Assembly: GCA_958009085.1 (NCBI GenBank)
Contig: OY253683.1
Span: 913,004 to 977,003, forward strand
Source of the DNA: Protoeuglena noctilucae
Lineage: Eukaryota; Chlorophyta; Pedinophyceae; Marsupiomonadales; Marsupiomonadaceae
Direction: 5' to 3'
DNA length: 64,000 nt
Shown: one piece after another, positions 1 through 9,269 of the stretch
Layout: each line of letters opens with the position of its first letter
How positions within the stretch are numbered: position 1 is the stretch's first letter
Translations under genes and position numbers: made by a program
The notes under the pieces: generated by a model
What the model was told of the DNA's origin: nothing
Seen by the model: only the letters and a program-made list of their open reading frames with translations
Databases searched by the model: none

Positions 1-2551
1 GCTCTTGCGATCGTGCTCGCGGGACACCACCCGTCGCTGCGGCTGGTGGGGGTCAGCACGGTGGCGGGGAACCAGACGGTCGAGGTGAGGTGGGGGTGAT
101 GGGGGGAGGGGTAGTGGTATTGGCTAATGAAAGAGATGCCAGAGAGATGCTTGGTGATGTTACCAGACGGTGGAGGCAAGGTGGGGCAGTGCATGCGAGG
201 GGCAGTGCAGACGCGAACAGCGCCACCCATCCATGTCACCTCTCCTATGTCTCCCACATGCAGAAGTGCACGGTTACTGCGCCATCAGCGCCACCCCTTT
301 ATCTCACAACCACATATCACACCTCTCCCATCTCCCCACACCTGCAGAAGTGCACCGCCAACGCGCTCGCCACGCTGCGCGCGTCGGGGCTATCGCATGT
401 CCCCGTGGTGCAGGGGTAGGCGCGGCCGCTGATGCAGGCCGACGCGTTGCTGTGTCCCGAGATCCACGGCAGTTCTGGCTTGGACGGTCCGGACCACAGA
501 CCCGTGTTTGTGCGGCACCCGGGCGACAGGCTGGTCAGGTGGGAGGATGGCGGTAGGAAGGGGGCGGGGAGTGTCACCGTGTTCAGTATCGCCACCCATT
601 TCGTCCAATGCCACCCCCGTCTTATCGGCTGTCACCTTTATCGCATCCACTGTCGCCCCCCACCTCCTCTCATCTCACCCTTATCATCTCACCGTCTCTG
701 CAGCACGAGGGGCGTGCTGGCCATGTTCCACGGCATATCCTGGGCATATCACAAACTCAACAAGGACCGAGCCAGGGTTGCGATGAGTGGCGAGGGCGGG
801 GGGGCGAGTGGTGGGGGTGGTGGGGGTGCGAGTGGGAGTGGGGGTGGGAGTGCGAGTGGTCGGGTTGGGGGTGCGGGTGATAGGGATGCGAGTGGTGCCA
901 GTGGGGGTGCAGCTGCGGGTGCGGGTGGTGCGAGTGCGGGCGATGGGTTAACCAGTGACCGCGCTGGCAGTGTCCCATCCATCCCCGATGCCCCTTGCCG
1001 CGTGGCGCTGGTGGCGACGGGTGCGCTGACGAACGTAGCGGTGCTGCTGATCATGTTCCCGGAGGTGGCGAGCATGGTGGACGTGTATTTCATGGGGGGT
1101 GAGTGGGGTTGGGGTTAGTGAAGTGGATAGGAGGCAGCATTCCACTTAACGAGCCACATCAGCCCCACCCCACGATCACCTCAGCAAGCACCACCGTCGT
1201 TCGCCCGCTCTCCACCCCTCCATCCACTCCCACGCCCCTCTCCCCCACAGCTCCCTTGGCCTTGGCAACAGAGGTCCCCCACCCACTCCCACTCCCACAC
1301 CCCCACTCCCACGCCCCTCTCCCCCACAGTTCTCTTGGCCTTGGCAACACAGCTCCTGTGGCCGAGTTCAACATCCAGAGTGACCCCGAGGCCGCGCGCG
1401 TGGTGATGCACAGCGGCGCGAGGGTGGCGATGGTGCCGCTGGACGTGACACACACCGCACTGGCGACTGACGGTGTACTGGCGAGGCTCACGGGTGCCAG
1501 AGAAGAGGCGAGGGGGGTGGGGGTGGGGGGATGGGGTATGAGATCCGGGATGTGGGATACGGGATGAGAGATGCGGGTAGGCGTTGCTTCCCAGGGCGGT
1601 GCGATAGCGAAAGAAAGGGCTGGAGTGGCGGCTTGCGCTGTTGTCTGCACTTCCACTGCCATGCTCACCCTTTCTGCCACCCCCACTGCCACCCTCACAC
1701 GCACCCCCACTGCCACCCCCCCTGCCACCCCTTCTGCAACCCCCGCTGCCACCCCCCCAGGACACCTCCCCCACCTTCCGCGCCAGCATTCGCTCACTAG
1801 TGACTTTCTTCGCATCTACCTACAAGCGAGTGTTTGGATTCGACCACCCCCCCATCCACGATCCCTGCGCTGTGGCATTGGTGGCAAGACCCTACCTGTT
1901 TACTGGCAGGCGCATGTGGGTGGATGTGGAGGTGGCCTCAACACTGTCCAGGTGAGGGGGTGGGTGTGGGGGGGCGAGGGTGCAGAGCACGTTGTTACCG
2001 TGTGAGGGCAGGAGAGCACGTTGTCATGTGCTAACACCACAATCCATACCGGGCGCCGAGTCTCTATCCATGCCATCACCATCACTTCTCTCAGTCCCCA
2101 GCAACACCGTCCAACACCGTCAACACTCCATATCATCATCACCACTACCCCCTTCTCTCTCCCTGTCAACACCATCGACAATCCATATCACCATCACCAA
2201 CACCCCTCTCTCTCCCTCTCCCATTGCAGGGGCCAGACGGTTTGCGACGCTTTGGGTGTGCTGGGCAGGCCAGGCAACGTGCTGGTGTGCGAGAGAATGG
2301 ACGTGGATGGTTTCTGGCAACAGATGGCGGGGGCGGTGGATAGGGCAGCGGCGGTGGCGGGGGTGGGAGATGGGGCGGTGGCGGGGGTGGGAGATGGGGA
2401 TGGGGAGGTGGGGCCGGGGGTGGTGGCGGGGGCGGGGAAGAGGAAGAGGGAAGTGCGGGTTGAGAGGGTAGGGGATGGGGTGGGGGATGGTAAGGGAAGG
2501 GGGTGGGAGTGGTGTGGGTGGGTGCGGTCGTTGCCAACCGCCTACCGCTGA
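1..2551 (+). CDS. Inosine-uridine type nucleoside hydrolase, 5' partial, possibly a pseudogene
   Basis: Hydrolyses the N-glycosidic bond of ribonucleosides in purine/pyrimidine salvage (family knowledge). The start lies left of the window. Traced exons: 1-84, 348-535, 704-1098, then an exon ending 1507, 1761-1951 and 2230-2551 (stop TGA). Recognisable blocks are [54 protein letters not shown] and HDPCAVALV, in the family order. Two problems exist. An in-frame TAG at 417-419 splits VVQG from [11 protein letters not shown] in exon 2. At the intron after 1098 the family motif sits at a duplicated acceptor: the acceptor at 1329 breaks frame, while those at 1250 or 1352 keep it. Exon 3 also carries a Gly/Ser-rich insertion of about 70 residues (780-960). 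The intron 1508-1760 starts with GC. The family call is firm; whether the gene works is not. Confidence 0.85.
417..419 (+). other. In-frame TAG inside a conserved nucleoside hydrolase exon
   Basis: The reading frame is unambiguous on both sides (VPVVQG, then ARPLMQ). No plausible GT-AG intron removes the stop: a 22-base excision starting at this GT would shift the frame. UAG is an ordinary terminator in this window (ends of OCP3-like, DBR1, RRP45 and NEK10-like), so codon reassignment is not the explanation. Confidence 0.8.
780..960 (+). repeat. GT/G-rich low-complexity insert inside an exon
   Basis: Repeats of the type GTGGGGGTGCGAGTG encode a Gly/Ser/Ala-rich stretch within nucleoside hydrolase exon 3. 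Its composition is the same as that of the 5' halves of nearby introns. It could be exonised intron-like DNA or an unrecognised intron. Confidence 0.6.
1222..1352 (+). repeat. Exon-edge echo at nucleoside hydrolase acceptor (79-bp offset)
   Basis: The block CACGCCCCTCTCCCCCACAG followed by TTGGCCTTGGCAACA occurs twice, with the AG at 1250 and again at 1329. About 50 bases match with few changes. The offset is not a multiple of three, so the two acceptors give different frames. Confidence 0.85.
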
Positions 2552-2885
2552 GGCTGCGAATGTGCTTAGGCTGCTGATGTGCTAAGGATGGTAACGTGCT
2601 GGAGATGTTAACGATCTTGAGCTGCTATGACTTGCTATGCGTGTCACTGTGAGATAAGACGGGAGTGATGACAAAGTCGGCACGGTCGCATTCGCTTCAA
2701 CTCACACGCACGCCCACCCCTTTTGTCAATCGGCCAAGTCGACCCATACACGCAACGAGTCGTAACAAATTGTGTCTTTGACACTCGCCAATACGTGCTT
2801 TGACACCTTTCACACCTAGCTGCCCATGCCAAGCAAACACACGATTGCCACCCGCCCACCCACACTTGCCCCCCTATGCAATTCA
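2552..2885. other. Convergent 3' intergenic spacer
   Basis: This lies between the nucleoside hydrolase stop and the RRP45 stop. It contains two imperfect repeats of GCTGATGTGCTAAGGATG type near 2565-2620. I see no gene or RNA in it. Confidence 0.6.
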
Positions 2886-5422
2886 CTACCCCCGCTTCCC
2901 CCTCCCCCCCCTCTCCCTCCTCCGCTTCCCCTCCTTCACCGCACCCCCCAGCCCACCCACGCTCTCACCCCCCACCACCTTCCCCAACGTCGCACCAAAT
3001 GACTCATTACCATTCCCACTATCTCCATCATCTCTTGCATTCCCACCCCCTGCATTGTCACCCTCCCCCCTCCCTCGCCCCTCCATTGCCACCACTTTTG
3101 CCTTTGCCACCCCCTCACCACCTCCCGTCACACCTCTCCACACCACCGCCCCCTCCTCACCCCCACCACCCTCGCCCCCCATCTCCACATCCCCATCTTC
3201 ACTACCATTTTCTTCCTCACTCATGGCCTCCGATGTAGTGTCACTCGACTCCCCATCCCCCTCCTGAGCATCACCGCCCACCGCCAAACCACCCGCCACC
3301 CTCCCCACCCCGCCCACCACCCCATTTCCCTCCCCCACCCCCTTAGCCGCCATCCCCACCCCATCTAGTTCAGTCTTCCCCACATTGCTACCCCCCACAT
3401 GCCTCCGCACACGCGCTTGCACCCTCGCCACCTTGTGAGCCGCCACTGCCTTGGAAAGCAGACCTGCCATCTCCTCAGCTTTCGTGGATGCGACTCTGCG
3501 GGTGTGGATCATAGGGGGCATATTTGGAGTTGGAGATGGAAGCATAGCAAATTAGATCACATGCATCCATGTCACCTCACCACCGCACTCCGCACTCCAA
3601 CGGACGCACCCCATGCCAGCACATCTAGCCATCTCACCCCAACAGATGTCATTACATCCCACCAATCTCACCTCAAACACCGCATGACCTCCGCCGTGGG
3701 CACCCCCACTGTTCTCACCCCAACAGATTCCACTATAAAGCATGCGATGAGTGCCATCCCATCTACCGCCCGCAATATCTCACCTCAGGCACCGCATGAC
3801 CTCCGCCGTGGGCACCCCGGCCCTCCCCCTCTTGTCCACTGCGCACACCTCCCTCTGCCCATTCACGACGGCTGTGATGTACCCCTCTGCCGCCGCCTCC
3901 TCTGCCAAAGTGGGGTCCACGGCCACGTGACGGCCGCGGTCGAAGAGGGCGACCGTGACGCTGATCTGGGAAGGGAAGGGAGATGGGTTGGTATATATGA
4001 GTGATATGAGTGATACGTATGAGTGGTTTGGACAATGCTGGGGAGAATGGAAGAGGGCGATCGTGACGCTGATGTGGGAAGGGAAGGGAGATGGGTTGGT
4101 ATATATGAGTGATATGAGTGATACGTATGAGTGGTTTGGACAATGCTGGGGAGAATGGAAGAGGGCAATCGTGACGCTGATGTGGGGGGAGAGGGAGAGG
4201 GTTGAGAGAGTGAGGGGAGGTGGGTGTTGGAGTGTCGGATGGTCAGCGACACTGCAACACTGCTTATCACACACTCACTGGCATGTGGTGGATGGTCAGC
4301 GGCACGGGCTCCCTCTCCTTCGGGTCCACCACCCGCACCTCCCTTCCCCCGTCACCCCCCACCTCCACCTCCGGGCGACTGCGGGGGAGAGGGGGCGTGC
4401 ATTAGAGATGATAGCATGTAAGGGGAATGGAATGGGACACAGTCACATGCATGGCAGATGAGCTGAAACAAGACTGTATCCATTGAACATGGAAGCATGC
4501 AATGCCACTCTCACCGGAACGCCAGCAGCCCCGCCAGGCACGACAGCATGCACGCGTCTGCCAGGTTGCCACCATTGTCCAAAGCATGGATGTCGACACG
4601 CAAGGACCACACGCGACGGCCGGCCACCACACTGGGGGAGAGAGGGTGGAGGAGAGGGGGCATGGATGGATCAGCAGCAATGGGGGTGTGACGCTCGTCA
4701 TCCCTCTCCATATGAGGTGATGCCCCTCTCTCTCATCTATGCATTCTGCTTACACGCATCTCATCCCTCTGCATGAGCCGCTGGACCCTCACCACAGCGC
4801 CTCCAGGTCCAGCGCCCGCGACTCCTTGATGCCACGCTCTACCGCACGCGCCACACGCGTCGCTGCCTCCCCGGGGGCACCCGCATCGAACTCGTCCCCG
4901 GCCATGGGCCCAAACTCGACGTTGAACGACACCATCCCCTGCGCGCGGCAGCCGGGGGCGCGTGTTTCGCTCATGCAAATTCACGGGGCTCATGCGCGCT
5001 CCCCGGACACTCAATAGGCCATCAGAAACCTGCGGGAGGATGATATACACTATATGTTCCTGATGACCAGCGCCTTTGCGCCCCTCGTCACCTCGGAGGG
5101 CCGGTCGGAGAAGGGCTGCACGAGCTCCGCCGTGACGACCGTCACCACGCGCGTGGCGCCCAGCGTGACCTCCGCTGCGGTGCGCGGGGGCAACAAACGA
5201 TGTCTGTGACATCACCGGAGAGCCCTAGCGTGGAAGCGCGCCTGCGAAACGCGCGGGAGGGCCGGGAACAATGCGCAGGCGCTCACCCGAGGCATCGTCG
5301 AGGCCCAGGCGGATGTCCAGCGTGCGGAAGTCGAACGGCGACCTCCCGTCTGCCCGGATGCCCTGTCGCAGGGCCTCCACGACGAACTCGCGCTCGTTCG
5401 TGGACACGACCGGGCCGCCCAT
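2886..5422 (-). CDS. RRP45: Exosome complex subunit RRP45 (EXOSC9)
   Basis: A structural RNase PH-like subunit of the nuclear/cytoplasmic RNA exosome core ring (family knowledge). The ATG at 5422 opens MGGPVVSTNEREFVVEALRQ, then GIRADGRSPFDFRTLDIR, the classic RRP45 N-terminus. Further exons give AEVTLGATRVVTVVTAELVQ, PFSDRPSE, GMVSFNVEFGPMAGDEF, CVVAGRRVWSLRVDIHALDN, REPVPLTIHHMP and ISVTVALFDRGRHVAVDPT, ending the RNase PH fold. The last exon (about 3510 to 2886, TAG stop) encodes a helical segment and then an acidic, Ser/Gly-rich tail of about 150 residues. Acidic tails occur in EXOSC9, but this one is long and low in complexity. Several introns contain copies of their neighbouring exon edges (listed separately). 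Head to head with the OCP3-like gene. Confidence 0.92.
3576..3820 (-). repeat. Exon-edge echo at an RRP45 donor (112-bp offset, with a second decayed copy)
   Basis: CGCATGACCTCCGCCGTGGG (exon end EVMRCL plus donor) is at 3793 and again at 3681 inside the intron. A more decayed relative containing CACCTCACCACCGCACTCC is near 3578. Confidence 0.8.
3943..4190 (-). repeat. 108-bp tandem repeat, three copies of an RRP45 exon start plus intron end
   Basis: AAGAGGGCGACCGTGACG begins at 3943 in the true exon. Mutated copies begin at 4051 and 4159, each exactly 108 bases away. The unit holds the first eight codons of the exon (ISVTVALF) and the preceding intron end. The true acceptor reads CCCAG then ATC; the copies read CCCACATCAG, so they lost the AG directly before ATC but gained one three bases later. 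The minus frame stays open through all three copies. Confidence 0.92.
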
Positions 5423-5767
5423 CTCCGCACCCGCAGCAGCCGCGCGACTGGACGGTGCGCCGTCGATCCAGGAGACCTAAACAGACGCGATCTACGCGTG
5501 TGCATGAGCGAAGCAGGGCGAGGCGAACGCGAGAAGGCGGACGGCGACACTGACGCAGGCGACGGCCGTCTGTCGCGTGTCGGGCGGCGCTGACTCGCTT
5601 CCTCAGCGCCAGCCCTTCTCGCCGTTGCGTCATCTCATCACGTGTTTCCCTGCCACGCATCCCCGCCACGTATACCTCGCCGGTAGCGTCTCCCGTCGTC
5701 CCTTTTCTGCTGCTAACCGAAGCGTGCCGCGCCGCGCCACTCCGGCGCTCCCCGGGCGACCGCTGCC
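5423..5767. other. Divergent promoter region, RRP45 / OCP3-like
   Basis: 345 bases between the two start codons. GC-rich, with no obvious TATA element. Any 5' UTRs must share it. Confidence 0.5.
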
Positions 5768-7155
5768 ATGTCGCAGTTTCGTAATTTTGCATACGCGCCT
5801 AGCTGCGCACGCGTCGCACCTCGCCACGCCCCCCGGCCGCTGCATCCCCGCGCGCCCTGCGCCCCTGCCCGTATGCTCGTCGCCGCCCGCGCGGCTGAGG
5901 ACGGCGGCGAGTCGGACTCGCTGTTGGCTTCGCGCATCGCCACGCTCGAGTCCTGGCAGCTCCGGCGCCTCAAGCAGGCCCACTTCCTGGGCAAGCACCA
6001 ACGCTCCATCAAGCAGCTGGCCGGCGACCTCAACATGGACAGGTGTGAGGGTGCAGCGACGAAGGGGAACCCTTCTTGGTACCAATCGGGGTCTTTAAAT
6101 CCCTTGTAGGTTTGATGAACACCCTCTCTGGCCTTTGCAAGCCAAGTACTTTGGCGCCTCACGCAGCCCGCTTCCATGACCGCTGTCGATGCGCGCCCTC
6201 GGCATTGACCCACATTTTGCCATCCACCCATCCACGTGTGACACCGACCGTGTGACTCCCCTCCATCGCGCAGGGAGGACGTGATTGACTTTCTGCGGCA
6301 GTACGCGCGCCTGCCTGCGTCTCAATTGGAGTCTGAGAGAGAGGCTCTGGCGGCGGAGGAGGCGGCAAGGGCTGAGAGGAGGGAGGCGGTGGCCAGGGGG
6401 GCAGAGGGGGCAAGGTGAGTGTAGTGGCATAGGGGGTGAGAGGGGCACAGAGGGGGGCAGGCAAGTGCTGGCATTCGCAAGCCGTGGGGGTGCATGAGAT
6501 TCAGTGTGCGTGTGCACGTGATTGTGAACGCACACTGCTGCTCCACAATCGGTCTCCCACTTCCTATTCCACTTGCTTGCAGGGAGGGCGGCGCAGGTGG
6601 GGGCGGTGCGCCTGCCCGCGCCACGTTTGCAGAGCTGAAGGAGGCGGGGCTGGTGGGGCGGCGACGTGTGACGGGCATGGTGGAACGCACCCTGGAGTCC
6701 GTCTACGAGGTGACAGTCGGATTACTACGGGGGTACTGGTGTCACTCTTGCTTGGTATGCTGTCAGCCCTGTCAGGCGTGTCACTTGGCTGGGGCTTCCT
6801 CGGTGCTTATCCTTCTGTTTTGCACCCTTTGCACCCACCCAGTACATAGCCATCATTCCATGTATACATTTCATCGTCACCCTTACCTCTACAGCACCCT
6901 CACCCCTTTCTTCCCCTTGCATCGCAGAAGACTCCCTGGCCCTCGGATGAGGTGCTGAGCGGCGTGTATGACGTGCACAAGGTCCCCAGGAGGGATTTGA
7001 TCGAGTGGTTCAAAGAGAGGAGGCAGCGGGATGGGGTGCGGGGGGGGAGGGGGGAGGGGCGGCGGTGGGTGGGTGGACGGGGGACGGGGCGGTGGGCGAG
7101 GCCGTGGTGGCAGGGGGGGGATCAGCAGTGCACGTGGCCGCGGGCGGGGCCGTAG
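5768..7155 (+). CDS. OCP3-like homeodomain-type plastid protein
   Basis: Exons 5768-6042, 6274-6414, 6583-6709 and 6928-7155 join to an exact 256-residue frame ending in TAG. Residues 1 to about 40 are Ala/Arg/Pro-rich with no acidic residues, like a chloroplast transit peptide. Residues ~60-100 (QRSIKQLAGDLNMDREDVID) match the conserved GRRK-type helix region of plant OCP3. Residues ~160-205 (ERTLESVYEKTPWPSDEVLS, then KVPRRDLIEWFKERR) match its C-terminal homeobox-like segment. In Arabidopsis OCP3 is a plastid protein that modulates pathogen and drought responses (family knowledge). The algal role is unknown. The last ~45 residues come from G-rich repetitive sequence and may not be conserved. 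Confidence in the family is fair, in function low. Confidence 0.7.
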
Positions 7156-7690
7156 CGGACGCGGGTCGGGCCGGGAGGGGATGGGGAGGCGCGAGGAGGG
7201 CGGGCGGTGGTGGGGGCCTGAGGGGTGGATGGACGACAAGACGTGGCTCGAGGGGCGGGGCTGACGGGGCTGACAGCAGGGCGCCAGTCCCTGGAGCGGA
7301 CCGCAAACATGATGGAGGGCTTGAGTGTCTTTTGCGATAGCAGTTGCAGAGTGTGAACGCGGAGTTCGCACTGCCCGCCCCTGCTGTGCTAACGGGCTTG
7401 CCACGATGGCGCGGTGGGTGCAGACGAGCGTGGCGGAGAAGGTGTGACTGACCGTGAAGGCATCGGAAGCATGTTGTTCAAGCAAAGCGATGCAGGCTGA
7501 AAGCGGGCTTTCGATGAGGCACAAGGCACCTAACAAACACAAACTGATTTCGACTTTTCGGTCCCGTGCCGAGCCTGGGGCGCCCGAGGGCAAACGCTCA
7601 ACGCATTTCTGCACAACTAAACTAAATTACTGCCACGCATTGCAGCGTTGTACGTGATCATGCCGCGAGTGCCCCAAAATCACCATTGGC
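7156..7690. other. Intergenic spacer, OCP3-like to MddA-like
   Basis: 535 bases. The first part continues the G-rich repeats of the preceding gene. From about 7370 the composition is more balanced. I see no coding or RNA gene; it probably holds the 3' end of one gene and the promoter of the next. Confidence 0.5.
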
Positions 7691-8867
7691 ATGTTCAGTC
7701 ATGAAACTTGGTCGCAGGCCGTCGGCCTTCTCGCCTACGCGTACTTCCAGTATGCGTTCGGAGCCCTCATCATGTTCGTCGGCAGCCTGACGTGCCGCTT
7801 CCCCTCACTCGCGGCGCGTCTGCCGTCGTTCATGACGCTGCACCGCGCCTGCGCGGACCCCGTGCTTGGCGGGAAGGGTTTCTCGTTCGAGGACGCGCTG
7901 ATTAACATCGGCTTGTTCGCAGTCTTCGCGATCCAGGCGAGGGCTGCGGGTGCGGGTGCGGCTGCGGGTGCAGCTCGTTGTTGCTGCAGGGAAACATCTT
8001 TTCCCGCGGAATCCGCAGCTGCCTGCACCGCTGCGACGCGTCAGAACGATACTGTCTCCTGTACCGCGTCCGCAGCACAACGTGATGGCGCGCGAGAGCT
8101 TCAAGCGGTCCCTCAAGTCGGTGCTCCCCGCCAGCGTCGAGCGCTCGCTCTTCATCATCCTGGCTTGCATCACCATCCACGCCCTCCTGCACTTCTGGCG
8201 GCCCATGACCGGGATCGTCTGGGCCCTCCCCGCCGCGCTGCACGGCCCCGTGTGGGCCTTGCACGCCGTCGGCTGGGCCATCGGCCTCATCAGCACGTTC
8301 GCCATCGACCACTGGGAGCTCGCGGGCCTGTCCACCGCTTTCGGCAAGCGGCCCGAGTCCAAGCTCGTCGTCCGGGGCTTCTACGCCGTGGTGAGCGCTC
8401 GCTGTGGCCGTCAGAGACAGCCAAGCTTCTTACTTGCACGCGACAGTGGTTGCGCCATCTTGGCAACATACGGTGCGACCATGCGCAGTCACAGTTACCC
8501 CAACCACACCAGTAGCACCTCTCTTGTCTTATTCTCGTCCCAGGTGCGCCACCCCCTGCACCTGGGCAACCTCGTTGCCTTCTGGGCGGCCCCCGTCATG
8601 ACCCACGGCCGGCTGCTCCTCAGCGCCATCGCCACCGCCTGGGTCGTCTACACCGTCTACCAGCTCGAGGAGCCGGAGCTCGTCGACTCTTTGGGGAACG
8701 AGTACCGCAAGTACCAGCAGGCGAGTTGCTGAGGAAAGCAGTGCAATCGCTACGATCGAAGAGGTGGCTGCCAAGGTAGTGGACCTTTCCATTCTCTGCA
8801 GGAGGTCCCCGCGCTCTGCCCCTTCTGGCCCATGTCGGGCGCCAAGTCCGCCAAGAAGAGGTACTAA
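7691..8867 (+). CDS. NnrU/MddA-family membrane methyltransferase (methanethiol S-methyltransferase-like)
   Basis: Exons 7691-7936, 8076-8390, 8544-8720 and 8802-8867 join to an exact 267-residue frame (TAA). It is a multi-pass membrane protein of the isoprenylcysteine-methyltransferase-like superfamily. QHNVMARESFKR, ERSLFIIL, STFAIDHWELAGL, VRHPLHLGNLVAFWAAPVMT and LEEPELVDSLGNEYRKY match the order of bacterial MddA, which makes dimethyl sulfide from methanethiol using SAM (family knowledge). NnrU itself is linked to nitrite reduction, so substrate is uncertain. Its C-terminus, KSAKKRY, fits a KKXX signal for retrieval to the ER. Two of its three introns, 7937-8075 and 8721-8801, start with GC. 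The small last exon supplies the dilysine end. Confidence 0.8.
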
Positions 8868-9269
8868 ACAGGGATCGACCACGTCAGACCGCCTCAGTCA
8901 GCCGAGTCTGTCTTGGTATCCAAAGCCTTTTTTGAACCAGACACCTGCAATACTTGCTTTACGGTCCAATAACGCGCCCTGACGCTACGCTGTGCACTAA
9001 GCCGCGCCCCGTGAGGACTACGGCAATGGGATAACCTGCACCGGCCCTCGTTCACCGCAAAGCAGTCGCGATTCCGTTCCGTTTTGTGTTCGCGTACAAA
9101 TAGACCGTTTTTGCAAGCAATCGGCCCCGGGACGTGCCGCGGACCCCCGCCGGGGCCGGTATGGGCCTCCGTGTGGGCCCAGCCTACGTGCCTCCCTGCG
9201 CGCCGTCCTGTTGCCATGCCGGGGCGCGCGCTCCGACGGGGCGTGACTTCTCTCGAACACGAAGACGCG
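8868..9269. other. Intergenic spacer before the mTERF gene
   Basis: About 400 GC-rich bases with no recognisable gene. The unresolved mTERF 5' exon or promoter probably lies in its right part. Confidence 0.45.

Noticed and set aside
417-419. UAG reassigned to an amino acid
   Set aside because: Four confident genes here (OCP3-like, RRP45, DBR1, NEK10-like) end at TAG in the expected place.
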